The notes under the pieces are model-generated. The model ran no database searches. It had not been told where the DNA came from and saw nothing but the letters and a program-made list of their open reading frames with translations. A program made the position numbers and the translations under genes. A DNA stretch of 64,000 nt from an uncultured Mycoplasmatota bacterium (lineage in GTDB: Bacteria; Bacillota_I; Bacilli_A; Izemoplasmatales; Izemoplasmataceae). Positions 18,368-26,403 of the stretch are shown in pieces (positions within the stretch are counted from its first letter, which is position 1; each line of letters opens with the position of its first letter). Where the stretch lies: assembly GCA_913062645.1 (NCBI GenBank), contig CAJXVW010000001.1, forward strand, positions 62,001 through 126,000. The letters run 5' to 3'.

Positions 18368-19217
18368 CGCGCAGCTGCACCCCCGTCACGCGGATGAAGA
18401 TGTCTTCCAGGGTCGTTTCTCCGCTGTGCAGGGTTTCGATTTCTTTGGTTTGAAGCAGGTTGAGGAAGGTTTCGTTCTGGCCGATGCCGTCCATCGGGAA
18501 TTCTTCCCGCACGGTTTCGCCGTTTTCTTTGTATTCAAGGGTCATCGTGCGCTTGCCGTACTTGATTTTCAGATTGCGCGGTGAGTCGACCTCCTTGATT
18601 TCGCCTTCCACGATGAATGCGACACGGTCGCACAGTTGATCGATGTCGGCCATGATGTGCGACGTGATGAAGACGGTACCGCCGGCTTCCCGGAATTCGC
18701 GGATCATGTCCTTGAGGATCTGGGCGTTGGTCGGATCGAGGCCGTTGGTGGGTTCGTCCAGAAACAGCATATGCGGTTCGTTCAAGAGCGCACGGACGAT
18801 GTTGAGGCGGATTTTCATACCTTTGCTGAACTCGCCGACCATCATGTCCTTGTGTTCCCAAAGACCGACTCGGCGCATCAGTTTTTCGACATCGGCATTT
18901 CGTTTGTAGAGTTTCAAGAAGAACTCGATGTTTTCCATTGCCGTCATTTTGGAGAAGTGGATCGGCATTTCAAAGCTGACGCCAATGTCTTCATAGAAGT
19001 CATCCCCATATTCGCGAATGTCCTTGCCGTTGTAACTGATGGTGCCGCGGAAGTCTTCGAGAATCTTGATCATGATTTTCTGGGTGGTGCTTTTTCCGGC
19101 CCCGCTGGGGCCGAGGAAACCGAAGATTTCACCTTTGGCAATTTCGAAGCTGATGCCGTTGATGACATCGGATGGGTTTTTCGGGTATTTGTATCGCAAA
19201 TCTTCTACTTTAAACAT
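18357..19217 (-). CDS. ABC transporter ATP-binding protein
   Basis: Nucleotide-binding subunit of 286 aa. Walker A is FLGPSGAGKST near residue 38, the Q-loop region VSFEMPIHF, the degenerate signature FSKGMKIRL (in place of LSGGQ) near 130, Walker B LFLDEPTNGLDP near 150, and the H-loop FITSHIM near 185. A C-terminal extension of about 70 residues follows, as in drug and lantibiotic exporters. ATG 19217 has an AGGTG 6 nt upstream; a GTG three codons earlier is less likely. It is the second gene of the leftward operon, after TetR. Confidence 0.93.
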   Translation of the reverse strand: MFKVEDLRYKYPKNPSDVINGISFEIAKGEIFGFLGPSGAGKSTTQKIMIKILEDFRGTISYNGKDIREYGDDFYEDIGVSFEMPIHFSKMTAMENIEFFLKLYKRNADVEKLMRRVGLWEHKDMMVGEFSKGMKIRLNIVRALLNEPHMLFLDEPTNGLDPTNAQILKDMIREFREAGGTVFITSHIMADIDQLCDRVAFIVEGEIKEVDSPRNLKIKYGKRTMTLEYKENGETVREEFPMDGIGQNETFLNLLQTKEIETLHSGETTLEDIFIRVTGVQLRDEQ

Positions 19218-19226
19218 GTTGTGCAC

Positions 19227-19841
19227 CTATTGGATACCTTTCTGCAGTATGTTGAGCATTTGTTCCATTCGGTTGAACATCTTGTCCAGGTCGAGCGAAT
19301 CATCGTGTGTCAGTTCATTGAACGCGATGGTCGTCGTCGTGTCGAGGATGAAGTCGGCGAGGATGTCGCTGTCGACGTCTTCGCGGATGCGGCCGTGTTG
19401 CTTGTCAATTTCAATGTACTGTTTGTAGTATTGACGACCGAGATCGTAGTTTTCGCCAAGAATCTCCTTGAAGACCGTCGTCCCTCGATTCAGCATCAGA
19501 TTTCTGGTGATGCGGATGTATTCGGGGTGTTCGTTGGCAAACAGTACTCCCCGTTTGTAGAGACGTCGGAACAGTTCAATGAAACTGATTTCGTCGGGAT
19601 TGTTGAGATCGTTCCCGAGATACGCCAGTTTGTCCTGAGCGATGCGGTCGAACAGATGTCGGTACAAATCGAGTTTGTCTTCAAAGTATTGATAGAAACT
19701 GCCACGGGCAATGTCGGCATCCTTGATGATGCGCGACAATTTGGCCTCTTCGTACGTGTGTGATTCGAATTCGCGGATTGCCGCGTCGATCACGCGTTGT
19801 TGCTTGTCGGGATCAAGATTGAAGAATGTGTCTTTTGGCAT
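19227..19841 (-). CDS. TetR family regulator of the ABC exporter operon
   Basis: Regulator of 204 aa. The HTH lies at about residues 25-50 (AKLSRIIKDADIARGSFYQYFEDKLDLYRHLF) and a C-terminal helical ligand domain follows. ATG 19841 is preceded by GGAGGTGG. It is first in a five-gene leftward operon (tetR, ATPase, two permeases, small membrane protein). Two identical 16-bp dyads, GTGACAA-(CC or GG)-TTGTCAC, frame its own promoter, which strongly suggests autorepression and joint control of the exporter, possibly also of the divergent protease gene. Confidence 0.9.
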   Translation of the reverse strand: MPKDTFFNLDPDKQQRVIDAAIREFESHTYEEAKLSRIIKDADIARGSFYQYFEDKLDLYRHLFDRIAQDKLAYLGNDLNNPDEISFIELFRRLYKRGVLFANEHPEYIRITRNLMLNRGTTVFKEILGENYDLGRQYYKQYIEIDKQHGRIREDVDSDILADFILDTTTTIAFNELTHDDSLDLDKMFNRMEQMLNILQKGIQ

Positions 19842-19858
19842 TGATGTACCACCTCCAT

Positions 19859-19930
19859 GTGACAACCTTGTCACTTTTAGGATACACCCCTTTCTGAGCA
19901 AAGTCAAGAAAAAAGTGACAAGGTTGTCAC
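19859..19930. promoter_or_regulatory. Twin TetR operators around the leftward promoter
   Basis: Operator 1 GTGACAACCTTGTCAC (19859-19874) and operator 2 GTGACAAGGTTGTCAC (19915-19930) are reverse complements of each other, with centres 56 bp apart. Between them on the minus strand lie TTGACT (19907-19902) and TATCCT (19884-19879) with 17 bp between. Operator 1 covers the start site and operator 2 lies upstream of the -35, about 40 bp from the rightward -10 at 19969-19974 (TGT-TACAAT). Confidence 0.85.
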
Positions 19931-19995
19931 ATTTGTGCTTTTTTGTTCCCATTTGCGCTCAGTTGTGTTACAATTGGCCTGTTAGGAGTGATATC

Positions 19996-21237
19996 ATGGA
20001 AACCACCGTATTAATCGTTGTCTATGCGTTCGTCATCCTCAGTTTCCTGTTTGAAACGTGGATGTCGCTACTCAATTATCGGTATCGCAATCATCCGATT
20101 CCCGATGAAGTGAAGGATGTTTATGATGCCAAGGAGTATCAGAAGTGGCATGCATACAACATGGAGAATTTCCGCATTCAAATGATCGTTCGAACCATTC
20201 GTGTCGTTCTCTTTGTCCTGTTCCTGAGTTTGTCTGTGTTCGTTTGGTTCAATGACATCGCGGTATCGTTGTTTGCAAACAATGCGGCGCTACAGGTTCT
20301 GTTTTTCCTGCTACTGTATTACCTGGTGTCCTTTGTCATCGGTATCTTCGTGTCGTATTATCGGACGTTCGTGATTGAAGAGAAGTACGGGTTCAACAAG
20401 GCGACCAAGAAGACGTTTGTTCTGGACAAAATCAAGGGTTTCGTGCTGACAATCGTGTTCGGCGGGGGTCTGGTGTATCTGATCTATGTCATCAACGACA
20501 ACGCCGGGGACATGTTCTTCTTGTATACATGGTTGGCGCTCGTTGTCATTTTCCTGATTGTCAACCTCATCTACGTGCGGGTCATCGTTCCGCTGTTCAA
20601 CAAGTTGACACCACTCGAAGACGGCGAGCTGAAAGAGGCGATTCACACTTTCGCCAACAAGGTCGGTTATGAAGTCGCCAACATCAGCGTCATGGATGCA
20701 TCGCGTCGTTCCACGAAACTCAATGCCTTCTTCAGCGGGTTTGGAAAACTGAAGAAGATCGTCCTGTTTGACACGCTCATCGAGAAAATGTCAACGGATG
20801 AAATCGTAGCCGTATTGGCTCATGAAATAGGTCACAACAAGCACAAGCACATCTGGTTCAATCTGGCACAGACGGCTCTGATGTTGTTGGTATACATCGG
20901 TGTGTTCGGTCTGGTCCTGCGTAACGCCGCGTTCTCGACGGCATTCGGATTCGATGCGGCGAATTTCGGTTTCTCGATCATTCTCTTCATCGTATTGATT
21001 GAACCGCTTGAGATTCTCATCGGACTTGTCACATCGACACTGTCACGTCGGCACGAGTATCAAGCGGATCGTTATGCAGCGACACACTATGGACCGCTCC
21101 ACATTGAAACCGCACTCAAGGTTCTCACCAGAGAGAATTTCGCCAATCTGACGCCCCATCCGCTCTATGTGAAACTGCGCTATTCGCATCCGCCCACGGC
21201 CGATCGCATACGAGCCATCCGGAAGGTCACATCATGA
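19996..21237 (+). CDS. M48 family CAAX-type protease (Ste24-like)
   Basis: Zinc metalloprotease in the membrane, 413 aa. It has the Ste24/CAAX prenyl protease 1 layout: several N-terminal TM helices, a EEKYGFNK-like motif after TM4 (FVIEEKYGFNKATKKTF), the zinc-binding HEIGHNKHKH near residue 276, and a third zinc ligand in RRHEYQADRYA near 353. This longer form differs from HtpX, which has about 290 aa. In bacteria, proteins of this type are linked to membrane quality control. ATG 19996 follows TTAGGAGTGATATC. It is divergent from the TetR-ABC operon and overlaps the next gene by ATGA. Confidence 0.9.
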   Translation: METTVLIVVYAFVILSFLFETWMSLLNYRYRNHPIPDEVKDVYDAKEYQKWHAYNMENFRIQMIVRTIRVVLFVLFLSLSVFVWFNDIAVSLFANNAALQVLFFLLLYYLVSFVIGIFVSYYRTFVIEEKYGFNKATKKTFVLDKIKGFVLTIVFGGGLVYLIYVINDNAGDMFFLYTWLALVVIFLIVNLIYVRVIVPLFNKLTPLEDGELKEAIHTFANKVGYEVANISVMDASRRSTKLNAFFSGFGKLKKIVLFDTLIEKMSTDEIVAVLAHEIGHNKHKHIWFNLAQTALMLLVYIGVFGLVLRNAAFSTAFGFDAANFGFSIILFIVLIEPLEILIGLVTSTLSRRHEYQADRYAATHYGPLHIETALKVLTRENFANLTPHPLYVKLRYSHPPTADRIRAIRKVTS

Positions 21238-21965
21238 CGAAGAATCTAGTCAAGTTCTTCATCCAGTTGTTCGTCATTGTTTTGTTGTATTATTTGTTTG
21301 CGGAGTATGGACTGTCTTATCTGTTTGCGATCCTCGCGGCAGTCGTGTTTGTCGCATTCATCATTTTCAACCAAGGGAAGTCGCGTAACAAAGAAATCTA
21401 CTTGGAAGTCGGTTGTGACGCCCAGCGCTATCTCGACACGTTGGAAAAGCTGCACAGGGAAACCGACAACCAGAACGTATACCGACTGAGCCGGGCCTAC
21501 GGCCTCATCTACAAGGGGCAGATCGACGAAGCACGCATTCTGTTTCAGGATGTACACTTTGACGAGATCGCCAAGAAGGAGAAGTACGAACCGATTTATC
21601 TTCGTACGAAGGCCAAACTCGCTTACGAAGCCGGCGACCAGGCGACCTTGAAGGCGATGTTGGACGAACTGGCGCTCGCGGAAGATCCGAAGGAACACTA
21701 CGAAATAACCAAGGATTATCTGCGGATTCTGACCTTGTTGTTACAGGAACGCTACGAAGAGGCGATTGCCATACTCGTCGAAACCATTCCCGCACAGCAC
21801 CGGCGTGTGCACATCGTCGAACTGGAATACTATCTCGCGTACGCGTATTATAAGGATGGACGCATTGAGGATGCCGTGGCGGTTACCGAGTTCATTGTCA
21901 AGAAAGGATACCGCGTATTTTACTCCGACTTGTGTTACGAACTCTACGAAAAAATCAAATACTAG
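21234..21965 (+). CDS. Membrane-anchored TPR-like protein
   Basis: Protein of 243 aa. Two hydrophobic segments at the N-terminus (about 8-45) are followed by a soluble all-helical part with A/L/Y periodicity that suggests four or five degenerate TPRs (for example RLSRAYGLIYKGQIDEARILF). It overlaps the upstream Ste24-like protease by 4 bp, so it may assist or scaffold it. No named family was recognised. It ends with a long hairpin terminator. Confidence 0.75.
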   Translation: MTKNLVKFFIQLFVIVLLYYLFAEYGLSYLFAILAAVVFVAFIIFNQGKSRNKEIYLEVGCDAQRYLDTLEKLHRETDNQNVYRLSRAYGLIYKGQIDEARILFQDVHFDEIAKKEKYEPIYLRTKAKLAYEAGDQATLKAMLDELALAEDPKEHYEITKDYLRILTLLLQERYEEAIAILVETIPAQHRRVHIVELEYYLAYAYYKDGRIEDAVAVTEFIVKKGYRVFYSDLCYELYEKIKY

Positions 21966-21969
21966 GATC

Positions 21970-22015
21970 AAAATATCAATATTCTCAATAAAATTAATGA
22001 GGATATTGATATTTT
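21970..22015 (+). terminator. AT-rich hairpin terminator
   Basis: An 18-nt arm (21970-21987) pairs with 21998-22015 with one T-G wobble, loop of about 10 nt, ending in a T-run. It closes the protease operon. Confidence 0.75.
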
Positions 22016-22048
22016 TAATAAAAAGTTTAAAAAATTTAAGGATATCTA

Positions 22049-22077
22049 TTGACATATCGAAATCCGTGATGTATCAT
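22049..22077 (+). promoter_or_regulatory. Canonical promoter of the SHOCT/DUF2089 cluster
   Basis: TTGACA (22049-22054), 17 bp, TATCAT (22072-22077). The flanking AT-rich stretch repeats ATATC and GATAT elements, which could bind a regulator. Confidence 0.6.
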
Positions 22078-22140
22078 TAGGGTGTAATTAAGAAAATCAA
22101 CATCGAAATCAAAAATATCAATGACGGGTTGTGAAACGTT

Positions 22141-22500
22141 ATGAAAAGTAAAAAAGTACTTGAACAAATTGAAAGTGGGGAACTCACGGCACAAGAAGCC
22201 TTGAACGTTCTCTACCCGGAAGTGGAACCTAAGCTTGCGAAAGCGGGCAAACGGGCGCATTACATCAAGATGAGCGTCAAGGTTCCCGAGGAGGGCAAAG
22301 GTGTCAACACCTTCCTGAGAATCCTCTTCGCGATTCCGATCCCGATGATCTTCGCCCGCATCGGACTGCGCTTCGCAGAACGGTTCGTCAAGGAAGATGA
22401 CATCGATTTCACCATGATCCGCAACATGCTCAAGTATTCCCGCAACACGAAAATTCAAGTTGATACCGACGACGCTCAAGTCGACATCGCAATTCACTAG
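22141..22500 (+). CDS. SHOCT-like N-terminal domain protein
   Basis: Protein of 119 aa. The first 25 residues (KKVLEQIESGELTAQEALNVLY) are a short two-helix SHOCT-like or oligomerisation motif. The middle (about 40-85) has a basic then hydrophobic stretch (FLRILFAIPIPMIFARIG) that could touch the membrane, and the end (KIQVDTDDAQVDIAIH) is a beta strand pair. The overall plan parallels the 122-aa protein at 23021. It is first in a four-gene cluster and has a weak RBS. Confidence 0.7.
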   Translation: MKSKKVLEQIESGELTAQEALNVLYPEVEPKLAKAGKRAHYIKMSVKVPEEGKGVNTFLRILFAIPIPMIFARIGLRFAERFVKEDDIDFTMIRNMLKYSRNTKIQVDTDDAQVDIAIH

Positions 22501-22511
22501 GAGGAAAACGA

Positions 22512-22868
22512 ATGAATCATGTAATCGGCGAATGCCCCATCTGCAACAGCGATCTGAAAGTCACCAAACTTACCTGCTCACACTGTGGAACGGAACTCTC
22601 GGGAAGTTTCCAGTTATCGAAATTCAACTATCTGTCCAAAGAAGATCTGTACTTCATTGAAGTGTTCATAAAGAATCGCGGCAACATCAAACAGGTGGAA
22701 AAGGAACTCGGCATATCCTATCCCACCGTCAAGAAGAATCTGGATGACGTCATCCGTAGTCTCGGATACGCCGTCGACGAAGAAGAAAAAGAAGCCAAGG
22801 ACGAGGTCTTCAAGAAACTCGAGAAAGGCGAAATCACCGCCGCCGAGGCTGCCAAACTATTGAAATAG
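22512..22868 (+). CDS. DUF2089 family protein with zinc ribbon
   Basis: Protein of 118 aa. CPICNSDLKVTKLTCSHCG is a four-Cys zinc ribbon (residues about 8-27). It is followed by a helix-turn-helix-like segment (YFIEVFIKNRGNIKQVEKELGISYPTVKKNLDDVI) that looks able to bind DNA. The C-terminal 30 residues (DEVFKKLEKGEITAAEAAKLLK) repeat the SHOCT-like motif of its neighbours. AGGAGGAAAACG precedes the ATG. DUF2089 genes commonly sit beside small SHOCT/LiaX-like proteins in Bacillota; I infer the regulator of this cluster. Confidence 0.85.
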   Translation: MNHVIGECPICNSDLKVTKLTCSHCGTELSGSFQLSKFNYLSKEDLYFIEVFIKNRGNIKQVEKELGISYPTVKKNLDDVIRSLGYAVDEEEKEAKDEVFKKLEKGEITAAEAAKLLK

Positions 22869-22880
22869 GAGGAATCGACC

Positions 22881-22988
22881 ATGTGCATGTACAATACGTA
22901 CTACTACTCGGACCTTTACGAAACCAAAGAACAACGCGACAAGTCCATACTCGAACAAGACAGTCGCAGCAAACGCCATTTAAAGTAA
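22881..22988 (+). CDS. Small Tyr-rich protein of 35 aa
   Basis: Short frame beginning MCMYNTYYYSDLYE and ending with a basic stretch (RSKRHLK). A good AGGAGG (22867-22872) stands 8 nt before the ATG, and the spacing fits the surrounding cluster, which is why I believe it is translated. No family known. It could be a small accessory peptide of the DUF2089/SHOCT unit; a chance frame is possible. Confidence 0.5.
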   Translation: MCMYNTYYYSDLYETKEQRDKSILEQDSRSKRHLK

Positions 22989-23020
22989 CGAACCAATCCA
23001 AATAGAGAGGAATGAAATCA

Positions 23021-23389
23021 ATGGACGACAAACTGAGAATCCTGGAAATGATCGAAAACAAAACCATCACCGCCGCGGAAGGCGCGGACCTGCTGAAAGC
23101 ATTGGACAAGAACGACGAGAAGGCTGTCATCAAGCCGAAACGCGAAGCGTTCAAGATGTTCAAAATCAAAGTTCTCTCCGCCGATGGTGACAAAGTGAAC
23201 GTACAGATCCCGCTCGAATTCGCCAAAGTCGCACTGCGTCAGGGCAAAGGCTTCATGAAAGTCGATCAGATCGAAAATCTCGATCTCGACTTGGAAGCGA
23301 TCCTCGACATGATCGACAGCGGCGTGCTGGGCAAAATCGTTGATGTCGAATCCGCCGACGGCGACACCGTCGAAATCGTAATCGAATAG
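23021..23389 (+). CDS. SHOCT-like/LiaX-like small protein
   Basis: Protein of 122 aa. DDKLRILEMIENKTITAAEGADLLKAL at the N-terminus is the same short helical motif found in the two larger neighbours. A beta region follows (MFKIKVLSADGDKVNVQIPLEFAKVAL and GDTVEIVIE) resembling the YvlB/LiaX N-terminal region. ATG 23021 is preferred over the ATG at 23012, which is too close to the GAGAGG RBS. It is last of the cluster and is followed by a strong terminator. A role in envelope-stress sensing is an inference from YvlB/LiaX relatives. Confidence 0.75.
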   Translation: MDDKLRILEMIENKTITAAEGADLLKALDKNDEKAVIKPKREAFKMFKIKVLSADGDKVNVQIPLEFAKVALRQGKGFMKVDQIENLDLDLEAILDMIDSGVLGKIVDVESADGDTVEIVIE

Positions 23390-23402
23390 CAAATCTCTTT
23401 CG

Positions 23403-23426
23403 AAAAGGTCCGCGAGGACCTTTTTT
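23403..23426 (+). terminator. Rho-independent terminator
   Basis: AAAAGGTCC-GCGA-GGACCTTTT with a T-run, 14 bp after the last gene of the SHOCT cluster. Confidence 0.9.
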
Positions 23427-23452
23427 CTTGTTCCCAAAAACGCAATCTTTTG

Positions 23453-23461
23453 TGGTATAAT
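23453..23461 (+). promoter_or_regulatory. Extended -10 promoter
   Basis: TGG-TATAAT upstream of the RNA methyltransferase at 23512; no clear -35. Confidence 0.5.
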
Positions 23462-23511
23462 GGTAATAGTACTATGTTTGATACTTAGTTACAACACGAG
23501 AGGTGCGCACG

Positions 23512-24867
23512 ATGGTCGAGAAAAACGAATACTACGCCGTTGAGTTCATAGACATGACCCACGACGGCATGGGTGTTTGCAAGATCGACGGCTTCCCGGT
23601 GTTTGTCGCCAACGCCCTCAAAGGCGAAACGGCGGAGATCAAGATCGTCAAGGTGAACTCGAGCTTCGCGTTCGGCCGCCTGATTGAGATCAAGGACAAA
23701 TCACCTTACCGGAAGGAGCCGATATGCGATCATTTTTCAGAGTGCGGCGGGTGCAACCTGATGCACATGGACTATCAGATGCAGCTCAACTTCAAGAAGT
23801 ATCGCACGAAACAGACGTTGCGTAAACTCGGTAAGATTGAAACCAGCGTCAAGGACGCTGTCGGCATGTTGAATCCCTATTATTATCGGAACAAGGCCGT
23901 CATCCCCTTCGGCGAAGAGAACGGAAAGATGATTGCCGGGCTCTACCGCAAACGCAGTCATGACATCATCGACATGAAGCGTTGTTACATCATGCCGAAG
24001 GTCACGTCGGACATCGTCAAGTTCATGAAGAACGTGTTTGAGGAACTCAACATTCCCGCCTACAATGAAACGATTGGTGTCGGTGTCATCCGCCATCTGA
24101 TCATCCGTAACTCCCATAAGTTCGACGACATCTCAGTCACGATCGTGACGCTCACGCCGAAGCTGCCCAAAAAGGAAATCATTGTCAAAAAGCTGACGTC
24201 ACGCTACAACCGCGTGGTATCGGTCGTTCACAACTTCAATCCTGACAACACCAACGTGATTCTGGGCAAGAAAAGCAAGGTTCTCTTCGGTGAGGACTTC
24301 ATTCGTGACGAGATCAATGGTGTTCAGTTCAAGATCTCACATCGCTCGTTCTATCAGGTGAATCCGGCACAAACCGAAGAAATGTACAAGAAAGCCTTGG
24401 AATATGCCGATCTGACCAACAATGAAGTCATCATCGACGCATACTGCGGCATTGGTACGATTGGTCTGTCGGCCGCCAAGTACGCCCGTGTGGTGCTCGG
24501 TGTCGATGTTGTCAAGAGCGCCATCGCCGACGCTGCCGAAAATGCCGCCTTCAACAACATCAAGAACGCTAAATTTGTCGCTGGGAAAGCCGAAGACGTC
24601 ATCCAACAATGGCGTAACTACGACGTTGACGTATTGTTTGTCGATCCCCCACGCAAAGGCTGCGATCGCTCCTTCCTGGAGACGGTGGTCGCGATGGACA
24701 TACCCAAAATCGTCTACATATCCTGCAACGTGTCGACGCTCGCTCGTGATCTCAACTTCCTGCAGTCCCAAGGATACGAAGTGTTGGAGGCAACGCCGTT
24801 CGACATGTTCCCGCAGACCTCTCACATCGAGGTCGTAACCAAAATCCGCAAAAAGAAACAGGGTTGA
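23512..24867 (+). CDS. 23S rRNA (uracil-5-)-methyltransferase, RlmD/RumA family
   Basis: SAM-dependent methyltransferase of 451 aa with an N-terminal TRAM domain (about 5-62). The Fe-S cluster site CDHFSECGGC lies near residues 72-81, with a fourth Cys near 157. The SAM-binding IDAYCGIGTIGLSAA is near 310, the PPRKGCD loop near 380, and the nucleophile in ISCNVSTLARDL near 405. It makes m5U in 23S rRNA (U747/U1939-type sites). A second member lies at 26404. ATG 23512 was preferred over GTG 23503, which sits in the RBS. Confidence 0.93.
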   Translation: MVEKNEYYAVEFIDMTHDGMGVCKIDGFPVFVANALKGETAEIKIVKVNSSFAFGRLIEIKDKSPYRKEPICDHFSECGGCNLMHMDYQMQLNFKKYRTKQTLRKLGKIETSVKDAVGMLNPYYYRNKAVIPFGEENGKMIAGLYRKRSHDIIDMKRCYIMPKVTSDIVKFMKNVFEELNIPAYNETIGVGVIRHLIIRNSHKFDDISVTIVTLTPKLPKKEIIVKKLTSRYNRVVSVVHNFNPDNTNVILGKKSKVLFGEDFIRDEINGVQFKISHRSFYQVNPAQTEEMYKKALEYADLTNNEVIIDAYCGIGTIGLSAAKYARVVLGVDVVKSAIADAAENAAFNNIKNAKFVAGKAEDVIQQWRNYDVDVLFVDPPRKGCDRSFLETVVAMDIPKIVYISCNVSTLARDLNFLQSQGYEVLEATPFDMFPQTSHIEVVTKIRKKKQG

Positions 24868-24884
24868 TGCAATCCTGTTTTTCT
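24856..24884 (+). terminator. Terminator overlapping the methyltransferase stop codon
   Basis: AAACAGGGTTG/CAATCCTGTTT forms an 11-bp stem with one G-T pair, loop ATG, then T's. The stop codon TGA lies in the loop region. Confidence 0.7.
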
Positions 24885-24906
24885 TCTATTTAAAGCGATT
24901 TTCATA

Positions 24907-24928
24907 TGATATAATGAATGCGGAGGTG
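24907..24928 (+). promoter_or_regulatory. Extended -10 promoter and RBS of the yjbQ-like gene
   Basis: TGA-TATAAT (24907-24915), then GGAGGTGA at about 24922-24929 and a GTG start at 24934: a leader of about 10 nt. Confidence 0.55.
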
Positions 24929-24933
24929 ATTTT

Positions 24934-25350
24934 GTGAGATCCTACAAGAAAGAGCTCTGGTTCAACACCACCAGGCGTCGTGAGTTCATCAATATCACAC
25001 CGGAGGTGAACCGCTGTCTGAACGAGAGCGGTGTCAAGGAAGGACTGGTGCTCGTTAATGCGATGCACATCACCGCAAGTGTCTTCATTAATGACGACGA
25101 GCGTGGACTGCACAACGACTTTGAGCGCTTCTTAGAGAAACTCGCTCCGGAAAAACCTTACGATCAGTATGATCACAACGGGTTTGAAGACAATGCGGAC
25201 GCTCACATCAAGCGCACCATCATGGGGCGTGAGGTGGTCGTTGCAGTCACCGATGGACAGTTGGATTTTGGTCCTTGGGAACAAATCTTCTATGGCGAGT
25301 TTGATGGCAAACGCCGCAAGCGCGTGCTTGTCAAAATCATCGGCGAATGA
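24934..25350 (+). CDS. YjbQ/UPF0047 family protein
   Basis: Compact beta protein of 138 aa. Family markers are [14 protein letters not shown] near residue 48, [13 protein letters not shown] near 90 (metal-binding His), and the G-x-W-E-Q-I-x-x-x-E-F-D-G signature near the end. Known members bind a metal and can show weak thiamine-phosphate synthase activity, but the physiological role is unclear. A GTG start follows GGAGGTGATTTT. It overlaps the following gene by 4 bp. Confidence 0.92.
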   Translation: MRSYKKELWFNTTRRREFINITPEVNRCLNESGVKEGLVLVNAMHITASVFINDDERGLHNDFERFLEKLAPEKPYDQYDHNGFEDNADAHIKRTIMGREVVVAVTDGQLDFGPWEQIFYGEFDGKRRKRVLVKIIGE

Positions 25351-26360
25351 TGAACAACCCATTCAAAATCAACGGTGAAATGGCACCCGTGGCTTCCATC
25401 AACAGTGTGTATGTGGATGACACCAAGGCCTACGACTTGTTTCGACCGACGCTGATGATGCAAGCGTTGCTTGCGCAAAAAGATCAACTTGGCATCACCG
25501 ATGTCGGGGAATCGGATTCGCTGTTGTCGATGTTTCAGGCGTTGCTGACAAGCGACATACCATCCGTTCGAGACCGTGCCGTGGCGATTGCCGAACATTT
25601 TGGAGATCAGCTGGCGCGTGTCTTGGCAACGTTGTTTGATCCATCAGAACGGTCCCGGGCCAATCGGGCCAACTGGGACGAACGTCATTGGGCCTACTGG
25701 CGCAGCATTCATCAGGTTTATCTGGTTGGCGGACTGACGTCGCCACGGCTGACAGGGATTTTTTTGGAGCGGATTCAGTCTTGTTTTCAAGAACGTGACA
25801 TTAGGGATGTGACCGTCAGTTTCATCGAGGGTTCGCAGAATCTCGGTACTCGCGGCATGGCGACGTTAATCGATGATGGGGATTGTCTCTTGTTTGACTT
25901 CGGGCAGACCAACATCAAGCGGGCGCGACATGTCAAGCAAAATGGGAAAGTCATCCTTGACGTTACCATGGACCCCTTGATGAGTCGGCATTTGTTCTAC
26001 AAGACTGACAATGCCGCAGAACTGCAGGCAACAGCCCGGATGCTGGACAACTTCATGGTCGATGTCATTGAAGAAACCGCGGAAGAAAGCGGGTTCCACG
26101 GATCAGAGGTATTCATCAGCATCGCCAATTACGTGTCCGATGGGGCCATTTATGCAGCACGTGGGGGATATGGCAAACTGGCGTTGCTTGCTCCGAACTA
26201 CCGCGACCACCTATCAGTAAGATTATCGAAACGACTGGGCCAAGAGATTCGGGTGTCTCTGTTTCATGACACCTCCGCCATGGCGCTGCTCTTCCAGAAA
26301 GAACCACATACCGCGGTGATTTCACTGGGAACCGCATTCGGCGTTGCATTCGTCGACTGA
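25347..26360 (+). CDS. ASKHA/ROK-like N-lobe protein, unknown function
   Basis: Protein of 337 aa. Residues 1-170 are helical and unrecognised. From about 180 the protein resembles the N-terminal lobe of sugar kinases of the ROK/ASKHA fold: [13 protein letters not shown] matches the phosphate-1 motif DxGxTxxK. The [23 protein letters not shown] segment matches the LGxPVxVxNDAxAAA region, and the final [14 protein letters not shown] matches the phosphate-2 strand. The protein then stops, so the second lobe with the adenosine motif is absent. Overlap with YjbQ (ATGATG) implies co-translation. Whether it binds nucleotide alone, as a dimer or not at all is unknown. Confidence 0.7.
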   Translation: MMNNPFKINGEMAPVASINSVYVDDTKAYDLFRPTLMMQALLAQKDQLGITDVGESDSLLSMFQALLTSDIPSVRDRAVAIAEHFGDQLARVLATLFDPSERSRANRANWDERHWAYWRSIHQVYLVGGLTSPRLTGIFLERIQSCFQERDIRDVTVSFIEGSQNLGTRGMATLIDDGDCLLFDFGQTNIKRARHVKQNGKVILDVTMDPLMSRHLFYKTDNAAELQATARMLDNFMVDVIEETAEESGFHGSEVFISIANYVSDGAIYAARGGYGKLALLAPNYRDHLSVRLSKRLGQEIRVSLFHDTSAMALLFQKEPHTAVISLGTAFGVAFVD

Positions 26361-26403
26361 ATGTTGTATAGTACTTGTTGTACATAAGAAAGTTGGTGTC
26401 CAC

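Noticed and set aside
18636-19763. 375-codon rightward frame
   Set aside because: Antisense to the ABC ATPase and TetR genes, both with clear motifs.
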